A stretch of 40,953 bases of DNA from Belnapia arida. Its GTDB lineage: Bacteria; Pseudomonadota; Alphaproteobacteria; Acetobacterales; Acetobacteraceae. Made by a program: the position numbers and the translations under genes. The notes under the pieces are model-generated. The model worked only from the letters and a program-made list of their open reading frames with translations. It was not told where the DNA came from and made no database searches. This document shows positions 34,921-40,953 of the stretch, piece by piece. The stretch spans positions 1 through 40,953 of the forward strand of contig NZ_JAETWB010000030.1 in the NCBI RefSeq assembly GCF_016773205.1, given 5' to 3'. Numbering within the stretch: the first letter of the stretch is position 1; every line of letters begins with the position of its first letter.

Positions 34921-35901
34921 CTACTCCGCCTTAATGCCGACGCTCCGCGCGATCCCCTGCCAGGTCGCCAGCTCCGTGCGGATGCGCGCCGTAAACTCCT
35001 GCGGCCCGATGAAGTCCGGGACTGCAGCCTGGGTGGCGAGCTTCGCGCGGGTATCAGCCGTTGCGGCGAGAGCCTTCAGGTCGTCCGCCATGCGGGCCAC
35101 GAAGGCGGGCGATGTGCCAGCCGGCGCCATGATGCCGAACCACAGGCCGCTATCCGGCACGGGGCGGCCGAGTTCCGCCATGATTGGCACCTCGGGCAGC
35201 TCCGGGGCGCGCTTCGGCCCAAGAATAGCAAGCGGCCGGATTTGCCCCGCTTGGTAAGGGCCCACTGCGCCGGCCATGCCGTGAGCCAGGAGCGGTACAC
35301 GGCCGCCTAGCACGTCCTGCATCAACGGCGCCGTGCCACGGTAGGGCACATGGGTCAGGGAGATGCCGAGCGCCCGGCACACCGTCTCCCCGCCGAAGTG
35401 CCCGGTGCCACCGACGCCGGTGGTGCCATAGGCCAGGGTACCCGGCTGAGCTCGGGCCGCAGCCGTCACAGCCTCCAAGTCGCGCCACGGCTGGTTCGCA
35501 GCACACCAAAAGACGTTCGGCGCGGTGCAGAAGGTGCCAACCGGAGCGAAGCTGTCGGGCAGCGCATACGGCATACTGGGATGGATCGCAGCGTTCAGCA
35601 CAACGGCGTTCGAGGCGAAGAACAGGGTCAGCCCGTCTGGTGCAGCGCGCGACACCACCTCAGCCGCGACGGAGGAGGAAGCGCCCGCTCGGTTGTCCAC
35701 CACCACGGTCTGTCCCCAGGCCGCCTGGAGGCCGGTGGCGGCAAGCCGGCCGATGAAGTCGGTCGGTCCGCCTGGCGGGTAGCCGATGAGCAGGCGCACC
35801 GGGCGGTCGGGCCAGGCGCCTTGGGCTCTGCTGGCGGTAGCTGCGAGCGCGCTCGGCAAGGCGAGCATCGCGCGGCGTGTCGCCGCGACGGTGGTGTTCA
35901 T
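34921..35901 (-). CDS. Bug/TctC-family solute receptor within the phage-like element
   Basis: A 326-residue periplasmic receptor. A twin-arginine-like signal (ATRRAMLALPSALAATASRA) is followed by WPDRPVRLLIGYPPGGPTD. VVVDNRAGASSSVAAEVV and VPYRGTAPLMQDVLGGRV are intact Bug motifs. GGGAGGG upstream fixes ATG 35901. Function is uptake-type binding of a small, probably carboxylate, ligand. No transporter membrane subunits are present. Its location between the HNH nuclease and the phage ATPase is unusual: it is either a cargo gene or marks an insertion junction. Confidence 0.88.
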   Translation of the reverse strand: MNTTVAATRRAMLALPSALAATASRAQGAWPDRPVRLLIGYPPGGPTDFIGRLAATGLQAAWGQTVVVDNRAGASSSVAAEVVSRAAPDGLTLFFASNAVVLNAAIHPSMPYALPDSFAPVGTFCTAPNVFWCAANQPWRDLEAVTAAARAQPGTLAYGTTGVGGTGHFGGETVCRALGISLTHVPYRGTAPLMQDVLGGRVPLLAHGMAGAVGPYQAGQIRPLAILGPKRAPELPEVPIMAELGRPVPDSGLWFGIMAPAGTSPAFVARMADDLKALAATADTRAKLATQAAVPDFIGPQEFTARIRTELATWQGIARSVGIKAE

Positions 35902-36083
35902 GTCCGTTTCCCTCCCAGTTCTGCGGCTGCCAAGAGACATGCCGTCAGGGATTGAAACGGTAGCGCAGGAGCCGGTACCCCGCGATATACTGACTACGCA
36001 AAGCGCTCCGCTGGCAAGCGAGGGTGGGAAGCCCCCTACCCCCGCCAGGAGCTCTGCTCAGTGGACGCCGGGCTTATAGAAGC

Positions 36084-37673
36084 TTAGTCAGCACCATCAT
36101 CCGCCGACGCCTCTGTAACGGCCTCAATTCGCCACCGAGCGATGCCGCCACTTACACCGACACGGATCAGCCGGTGACTTTGCACAACCCTGTCTTGATT
36201 GCTCGCGAGCCATTTGCCGAGCCTCTTGCTGTTGACAGCGCCACCCTCGCCGGCGACAGCGAGTAGTGCCTCACGGAAGTCGGGATAACGGAACTCCGTT
36301 CGGTAGCCCATGCCGAGAGCTGTAACCTGCTGGGTCGCGCGATCTATTACGTCACGCACGGAGACCGTGTTCCTGCCGATGACCTCCTCCCATTGCTCTA
36401 GCACAGCGAGCAAAGCATCAAGCTTGGGATCGCTCTCACGCACTCCCTCCATCGTCGCCACTGGATCGGCCTCGCCCAACCAAAGCAGCGCACCACGGAC
36501 CCAGTCACTCCAGATCTCGTAGGAACCCAACGGATCAGGTCGCTCTGGCCGACCTGCGACGTGGTAGGCCCGCAGGATGGTGAGCGCAGCCACCAGGTAG
36601 CGCCCACGATCAGCTTTGACGATTGCGATCGGATCGCTCGAGAACTTGCGTAGCTCTGGCCTTTCCTCCTTGGGATCAAGGCGGCATAGCACCGCCCGCC
36701 GCGTCAGGTCGCCCACAAGGACGAGATTGTTGCCGGTCGCGGTGATGAAGGCATCGGACGGCAACTCGGGTGCCTTTGATCGGCCCAAAATGCGTGCACG
36801 CACAACTGGCTGGGTCAATGCACAGCAAAGAAACTCACCTCCCAACGGCGTTTCGCAATTGTCTATGGCAATCACCCGGTCACCCGCCAGCAGGAGGGCG
36901 CCAAGACGCTTCTCCAGCTCCTCCTCGGTCCTGCCCTGAGAAATGACCCCAGCCTCGCGGCCCGTAGCGATGACACTCGCAAGATCGACCAGCTTCGACT
37001 TGCCAGATCCAGCGGTTGGGGCAGAGAAGGCGTGCATCGGTGCCGCCGGCAGCGACGACCTAATACATGCCGTCAGGATGGCCGAGAAAGCGACTGCCCG
37101 GCTCGACGCACCGACGAATGGGAAGCTGGCGACAAGCGGCGAGAGCACTTGCAGTGCCGCGGCAGCTTCGGCCTTGGTAGGCTGATCAGGAACGGAGGGA
37201 AACACTGTCTCACCAGTAGCAAGCAGTAAACCTGTCGCCCGGTCATAGCCGGAGGTCGAAAGGATACTACCATCCGGCCTCAGGGTCGGTGCATCGATGA
37301 TACCAGCCAAGACCGGCAGCTTCCATCGACCAACACGCTTCAGATAGGCTCTAGCAATCCCTATCGGCGCGTCGGTTGCTGTCCATTTGCGCTTTTGCGC
37401 GTAGTAGCGTTCCCATTCAGCCGCGGCAGTCATTGCTTCCACCAACGCATGTTCTCCGACCTCGAGAATGCGTTGTGCGGCGACCTCCTTGCCGCCTGCG
37501 ATGGTGATCAGCACGATGCCGGGCCGGACGATGAGCGAACCACGTTGGTAAAGCCCAAGGCCGCTTTCGAGCAGCGCCTGCTCAGCTTGATCGACGATGC
37601 CGGGAAGCTGGCCTGGCACAATGCGGATGCATCGCCGCGGGACATCGCAACCGGTCCGAGCGTTCGCGCTCAT
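36084..37673 (-). CDS. Phage-type P-loop ATPase (DUF927/primase-helicase-like)
   Basis: A 529-residue protein. The middle third is an AAA/superfamily-3-like ATPase: Walker A APTAGSGKSK (218-227), Walker B VIAIDN (267-272) and a sensor-like ATGNN (312-316). The N-terminal 150 residues are unassigned and the C-terminal part resembles a winged helix. The layout (small regulator, short protein, large ATPase) is typical of replication modules in prophages and satellites, so a helicase role is inferred. ATG 37673 overlaps the stop of the preceding gene by four bases (ATGA), so the pair is translationally coupled. No primase active site (DxD) was recognised. Confidence 0.75.
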   Translation of the reverse strand: MSANARTGCDVPRRCIRIVPGQLPGIVDQAEQALLESGLGLYQRGSLIVRPGIVLITIAGGKEVAAQRILEVGEHALVEAMTAAAEWERYYAQKRKWTATDAPIGIARAYLKRVGRWKLPVLAGIIDAPTLRPDGSILSTSGYDRATGLLLATGETVFPSVPDQPTKAEAAAALQVLSPLVASFPFVGASSRAVAFSAILTACIRSSLPAAPMHAFSAPTAGSGKSKLVDLASVIATGREAGVISQGRTEEELEKRLGALLLAGDRVIAIDNCETPLGGEFLCCALTQPVVRARILGRSKAPELPSDAFITATGNNLVLVGDLTRRAVLCRLDPKEERPELRKFSSDPIAIVKADRGRYLVAALTILRAYHVAGRPERPDPLGSYEIWSDWVRGALLWLGEADPVATMEGVRESDPKLDALLAVLEQWEEVIGRNTVSVRDVIDRATQQVTALGMGYRTEFRYPDFREALLAVAGEGGAVNSKRLGKWLASNQDRVVQSHRLIRVGVSGGIARWRIEAVTEASADDGAD

Positions 37674-37873
37674 GACGGCACTCCTTCACGCTTCGCCCGT
37701 TCACGGCGCCACTGCTCCCGCAGGGCACGGCCGGTGATCTCCAGGGCGACATTGAGTTCTGGGGTAGGTGTGCTCTGTGGCATGCAGTGATCCAGCGGCT
37801 CTTGCCAGCGGCGCCGGAAGGATGGGTTCTGCCACGGATCGCTCATGGCGGCGGCGGACGCGGCGTCCTTCAT
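37670..37873 (-). CDS. Small protein of the replication-type cluster
   Basis: Up to 67 residues, or 58 if started at the internal Met at 37846. It reads WQNPSFRRRWQEPLDHCMPQ and then ELNVALEITGRALREQWRRE, an Arg-rich, likely helical tail. No family recognised. It overlaps by ATGA with the AlpA-like gene before it and with the ATPase gene after it, which supports it being a real, co-translated gene and favours the start at 37873. Confidence 0.65.
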   Translation of the reverse strand: MKDAASAAAMSDPWQNPSFRRRWQEPLDHCMPQSTPTPELNVALEITGRALREQWRRERAKREGVPS

Positions 37874-38100
37874 GCGGACCTCCGCTGCTCTGCCTCAAAA
37901 GCTTCGATATCCTCGACCCGGTAGGTGACAACTGCTCCGATCTTCAAATAGGGCGGCCCTTGGCGGAGCCACCGCCACCGCTCCAGCGTACGCGGGCTGA
38001 TGCGCCAGCGGCGGGCCAAATCGAGTTGCGTCATGTGTCGTAGAGCGGGGGAGCTAGACGGCGTCGGCTCAGTAGCGTGCCAGGGAGTAGGCTTGTCCAT
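37870..38100 (-). CDS. AlpA/MerR-like helix-turn-helix protein
   Basis: A 76-residue DNA-binding protein. Residues 24-70 read LTQLDLARRWRIS-like (actual TQLDLARRWRISPRTLERWR), then GPPYLKIGAVVTYRVEDIEAFE, the excisionase/AlpA winged-helix signature. Such proteins control excision or the replication genes of prophages and satellites. It is the first gene of a three-gene overlapping cluster. A start at the internal Met (residue 23) is also possible. It lies 86 nt after the end of the upstream leftward gene. Confidence 0.85.
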   Translation of the reverse strand: MDKPTPWHATEPTPSSSPALRHMTQLDLARRWRISPRTLERWRWLRQGPPYLKIGAVVTYRVEDIEAFEAEQRRSA

Positions 38101-38186
38101 TAGGTCGCCTCATCGAGAATCGGTGCGAGATGCACCGGGCAACCGAGTTTCTATGCGCGTAGAAGCGTGATTCCAAAAACTCCGGC

Positions 38187-39053
38187 CTATCTCCGGTCCG
38201 GAGATTTAACCGACGAATTCAGTTTCTCCTTCAATGGCTTAGAGGCGCTTACTGGCTCTGAATCCTCCGAACGACGTCGGCCGGGCTTCTTCCAAGCCCG
38301 TGACACGATAGGCTCACGGATCGCCAGGAATGGATCCCGCGGGATCTTGTAGCCAAAGTGTGCTCGGGCGGCGGCTAGGCACTGCGGACCTGTAGGTGCA
38401 GCTTTCCCCGCCGGCCAATTGTCGAAGCGCCACTTCTGCCAGCGCGCAATTTCGTCCCGTGACGGTGGCGCTTTACTCGCGGCGGCAGCACGGGACTTCC
38501 TAGAGCTTGGCTGCGCTGGCGAGCTGACCGCTACAGTAGCGTCGGCAAGTGCCTTAATCCGGACCCCAGTCAGCTCAGCGTCGTGCGGCAGGTTCGGCTG
38601 CATCTCATGAAAGCTGTACGAGATTTCGACCGTATCCGACTTAAAATCAATGTGGATGTAAATGCGATTACCGTCCAGACGTCGCCTTTCTGGGTCAGAC
38701 GCAAGAAGCACTGCGTGCGGCATCTGATAAGGAGGCGAATGGATCCCGCGCGTGAGATCGTAGCCCGTCAACTGTAAGTCTGGACGACCACGAAGGACGG
38801 CTAGTAGCCGCTTCTCAAGCCATAAGTCTGCCTGTGTTGAGGTGACGTCGTCGCCCTCACGATAGAGCAGCGCAGCCCATTCGCCATCGTCGGCGCGAAC
38901 AGCTGCTTTGAGCGGTTCCCCGCCTTTTTTGTACAGTTCCGCCTCATACGGGTAATGAGCTTCCACTGTCTCCAGCGGTGTCCAGCCTGCTGGCGGCGGC
39001 ATCGGCAACGAGAAGGCGTTTTGAGCTGCCGGCTGGGAAGATGGGAGGCTCAT
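38187..39053 (-). CDS. Unrecognised 288-residue protein, likely element-encoded
   Basis: A soluble protein with no signal peptide. The N-terminal region (LETVEAHYPYEAELYKKGGE) precedes a probable alpha/beta portion with RIYIHIDFKSDTVEISYSF around residue 130. The centre is Ser/Ala/Lys-rich (SRKSRAAAASKAPPSRDEIA) and the C-terminal part is basic (RWQKWRFDNWPAGKAAPTGP then RIPRDPF-like). The basic end suggests nucleic-acid contact, but I recognise no family. It is the outermost leftward gene of the cluster and faces away from the DUF2924-recombinase pair, so a divergent regulatory region lies between them. Confidence 0.6.
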   Translation of the reverse strand: MSLPSSQPAAQNAFSLPMPPPAGWTPLETVEAHYPYEAELYKKGGEPLKAAVRADDGEWAALLYREGDDVTSTQADLWLEKRLLAVLRGRPDLQLTGYDLTRGIHSPPYQMPHAVLLASDPERRRLDGNRIYIHIDFKSDTVEISYSFHEMQPNLPHDAELTGVRIKALADATVAVSSPAQPSSRKSRAAAASKAPPSRDEIARWQKWRFDNWPAGKAAPTGPQCLAAARAHFGYKIPRDPFLAIREPIVSRAWKKPGRRRSEDSEPVSASKPLKEKLNSSVKSPDRR

Positions 39054-39470
39054 CCGGTAGTCGCTTTCGATGGCGTAGTTGTTGTGCGAGATCCGCTGCG
39101 ATCCGACTCCGACACGCCTGTCGGACGGATGGCTATATTACTTGCCACACACTCGCTTCGTCACTCTGCTCTACGCCGGCATTATCAAGTGGTGCAGCTG
39201 CTTCGCTAAGCGGCCGTTTTTGCTGTACCTTTAGGCCGGCCGGTAAGAACCTAGCCGGCGAATGCCGCTCTCCCCGCCCCAAGCTTCCCAGCTCCCGCCC
39301 CACCTCCGCGAGGTCAGCGCCATACTGGCTCTCGGCCTCGTGCGGCTCCGGCACCGCACCGCTGAAGATCCCGCCCATGACGCCGCACACCCCGGTGACC
39401 AGGGAGAGAGTTCGCTACACTTCCGCGCCGACTAGAGCATGCATGCGAACCGGACCAACCGGAGACCCGC
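39054..39470. other. Divergent intergenic region of the phage-like element
   Basis: The region separates the leftward cluster from the rightward DUF2924-recombinase genes and must hold promoters for both. A leftward frame at 39133-39390 reads partly like a protein (ADLAEVGRELGSLGRG) but lacks a ribosome-binding site. An attachment site might also lie here. I cannot identify any of these by eye. Confidence 0.35.
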
Positions 39471-39974
39471 ATGCCCCGCATAGCCGCCCAGAACGCCGCT
39501 CAGGCGCCAGCTCCCATCATTGCCGCCATCCCACCAGCAGACGTCCTCGGCCGCCTGGCTGCCCTGCAGACCGCGCCAATCGCCCACCTCAAGCAGCAAT
39601 GGCGCGAGCTCTATGGCAAGGAGCCGCCTCCCTTCAGCCGCACCTACATCCAGAGCCGCCTCGCCTACCGCATCCAGGAGCTGGCCTATGGCGGCCTGAA
39701 GTCGGAGACCCGAGCGCGGCTAGAGGCCCTTGGCGAGCAGCTGGACGGCGGCAATGTCGTCCTCCGCCGCATCCGCGCCGACAGCCGGCCACTGCCCGGA
39801 ACGCGGCTGATCCGCGAATACGACGGCGTCCAACACGTAGTCACCGTCCGGACCGACGATTTCGAGTACGAGGGCCGCCCCTATCGGTCCCTCTCCGCCA
39901 TCGCCCGGCATATCACCGGCACGCGCTGGAACGGCTGGACCTTCTTCGGGCTGAAAGGGAGGCCCAGCGTATGA
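39471..39974 (+). CDS. DUF2924 protein, recombinase partner
   Basis: A 167-residue DUF2924 protein. Conserved parts are LKQQWRELYGKEPPPFSRTY, RLAYRIQELAYGGL near residue 65, and the C-terminal YEGRPYRSLSAIARHITGTR followed by WNGWTFFGL. The last segment resembles a DNA-associating domain that recurs in phage-encoded proteins. These proteins are regularly encoded directly upstream of serine recombinases and probably assist them in DNA recognition or control. The stop codon (39972-39974) overlaps the recombinase ATG (ATGA), so translation is coupled. Confidence 0.9.
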   Translation: MPRIAAQNAAQAPAPIIAAIPPADVLGRLAALQTAPIAHLKQQWRELYGKEPPPFSRTYIQSRLAYRIQELAYGGLKSETRARLEALGEQLDGGNVVLRRIRADSRPLPGTRLIREYDGVQHVVTVRTDDFEYEGRPYRSLSAIARHITGTRWNGWTFFGLKGRPSV

Positions 39975-40953
39975 GCCGCCGCAAGCTGCCGACCGACCGC
40001 GTCATGCCGGCTTCGGTGCAGAAGCTCCGCTGCGCCGTCTACACACGCAAGAGCACCGATGAGGGCCTGGACAAGGAGTTCAACACCCTCGACGCCCAGC
40101 GCGACGCCTGCGAAGCCTACATCGCCTCCCAGCGCGCCGAGGGCTGGGTCCTGGTGCACGACCGCTACGACGATGGTGGCTTCTCCGGCGGCACGCTGGA
40201 GCGGCCGGCACTCAAGCGCCTGCTGGCCGATATCGAACAGGGCCGGGTGGACGTTATCGTCGTCTACAAGATCGACCGGCTCAGCCGCTCGCTGATGGAC
40301 TTCGCCAAACTGGTCGAGACCATGGAGGCGCACGGTGTCACCTTCGTCTCGGTGACGCAGTCCTTCAACACCACGACCAGCATGGGGCGGCTTACGCTCA
40401 ACATCCTGCTCAGCTTCGCGCAGTTCGAGCGCGAGGTGATCGGCGAGCGGATCCGGGACAAGTTCGCGGCGTCCCGCGCCCGTGGCATGTGGATGGGGGG
40501 CAAGGTGCCGCTCGGCTATGACGTGGTGGCGCGCAAGCTGGTGCCGAACGAGGCCGAAGCGGCGCGAGTTCGGCGGGTGTTCGGGCTGTTCGTCGAGACC
40601 GGCTCGGGCGTCGAGACGGTCCGGCGCCTGCAGGCTGAGGGCGTGGGCAGCAAGTCGGGCCGGCCGCTCGACAAGGGTGATGTCTACAAGATCCTGAACC
40701 TGAGGACCTACATCGGCGAGGTGACGCACAAGGGTCATGTCTATCCCGGCGAGCACGCGGCGATCGTGCCGCAGGAGCTGTGGGACAGGGTCCACGCCAT
40801 TCTACAGGTCAGCCCGCGGGCCCGAGCCGCCCAGAACCGGCAGCATGCACCGGCGCTGCTGAAGGGCCTGATCTTCGGCATCGATGGCCGGGCAATGTCG
40901 CCGACGCATAGCCGGAAGAACGGCCGGCTGTACCGCTACTACGTGGCGCAGCG
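39971..40953 (+). CDS. Large serine recombinase, 3' end beyond window
   Basis: At least 327 residues, running off the right edge. Residues 18-160 form the resolvase catalytic domain: nucleophile S28 in VYTRKSTDEG, the motif VYKIDRLSRSLMDFAKLVE and FAQFEREVIGERIRDK. Residues 185-295 are the Recombinase domain (GKVPLGYDVV, AARVRRVFGLFVETGSGVETV, then GDVYKILNLRTYIGEV). The sequence then enters the region before the zinc ribbon (LLKGLIFGIDG, MSPTHSRKNGRLYRYY). Enzymes of this type integrate and excise phages and elements between short attachment sites. It shows no defect in the visible part, in contrast to the two decayed recombinase remnants at 16807 and 21686. Confidence 0.95.
   Translation, partial: MSRRKLPTDRVMPASVQKLRCAVYTRKSTDEGLDKEFNTLDAQRDACEAYIASQRAEGWVLVHDRYDDGGFSGGTLERPALKRLLADIEQGRVDVIVVYKIDRLSRSLMDFAKLVETMEAHGVTFVSVTQSFNTTTSMGRLTLNILLSFAQFEREVIGERIRDKFAASRARGMWMGGKVPLGYDVVARKLVPNEAEAARVRRVFGLFVETGSGVETVRRLQAEGVGSKSGRPLDKGDVYKILNLRTYIGEVTHKGHVYPGEHAAIVPQELWDRVHAILQVSPRARAAQNRQHAPALLKGLIFGIDGRAMSPTHSRKNGRLYRYYVAQ

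Larger units (their letters stand above)
30484..40953. mobile_element. Phage-like integrative element, truncated or satellite-like
   Basis: This region carries terminase large and small subunits, a ParB/methyltransferase fusion, an HNH nuclease, a P-loop ATPase, an AlpA-like protein and a DUF2924-serine recombinase pair. Packaging, replication-type and integration functions are present, while portal, protease, capsid and tail genes expected after the terminase are absent. The right end is outside the window, so the recombinase and any attachment site cannot be fully seen. The left end is set here at the terminase stop codon; the cargo to its left may be part of the element. Confidence 0.65.

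Noticed and set aside
38187-39053. Calling the 288-residue protein a primase
   Set aside because: No zinc-finger or catalytic primase motif is visible; gene position alone is not enough.
39881-40795. A 304-codon leftward frame over the recombinase gene
   Set aside because: The rightward strand encodes a clear serine recombinase; the antisense product is His/Arg-rich without family similarity.
1-40953. CRISPR arrays or rRNA genes
   Set aside because: No regularly spaced direct repeats of CRISPR type and no rRNA-like sequence were seen on reading through the window.

Overview
The window is high-GC DNA, most likely from an alphaproteobacterium near the Acetobacteraceae (Roseomonas-like). This placement is an inference from gene content: three orphan tripartite-tricarboxylate (Bug/TctC) receptors, DUF3489/DUF2924-recombinase modules and Shine-Dalgarno-led starts. 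No rRNA or complete tRNA gene was found. It reads as an accessory region, with ordinary metabolic and transport genes interleaved with decayed recombination modules and a phage-like element.

Left part (1-15.6 kb). It holds a glyoxalase/hydrolase fusion resembling MhqO joined to MhqD, and an isochorismatase-family hydrolase divergent from a LysR regulator. A SAM methyltransferase is divergent from a large winged-helix/TolB-like/TPR regulator. Then come a three-gene sugar-type ABC importer (binding protein and two permeases, no ATPase), a secreted TPR protein and an orphan amino-acid binding protein.

Middle (15.6-25.1 kb). Two decayed copies of a DUF3489 plus serine-recombinase module (16.0-17.1 and 20.9-21.8 kb) flank a metallo-beta-lactamase-fold hydrolase, a FabG-like reductase and a Bug receptor. 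A conserved hairpin precedes both module copies, and a third, solo copy lies at 19.37 kb. Then follow a frameshifted beta-lactamase-family serine hydrolase, an NTF2-like protein, another Bug receptor and a remnant of a phage terminase large subunit.

Signalling island (25.3-30.4 kb). This is A+T-richer DNA lying between that terminase remnant and an intact terminase gene. A leftward operon encodes a caspase-fold protein whose catalytic His and Cys positions are both substituted, a membrane protein with a c-type haem motif and HAMP domain, and a Ser/Thr kinase with two C-terminal repeats. An unrecognised 207-residue protein lies beside it. This is the most unusual part of the window.

Phage-like element (30.5 kb to the right edge). 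Leftward genes encode terminase large and small subunits, a ParB/DNA-methyltransferase fusion, an HNH nuclease, a Bug receptor as probable cargo, a P-loop ATPase, a small protein, an AlpA-like DNA-binding protein and an unknown protein. Rightward genes are a DUF2924 protein translationally coupled to a large serine recombinase that runs off the window. No portal, capsid or tail gene is visible. The element is therefore either a truncated prophage or a satellite-like element.
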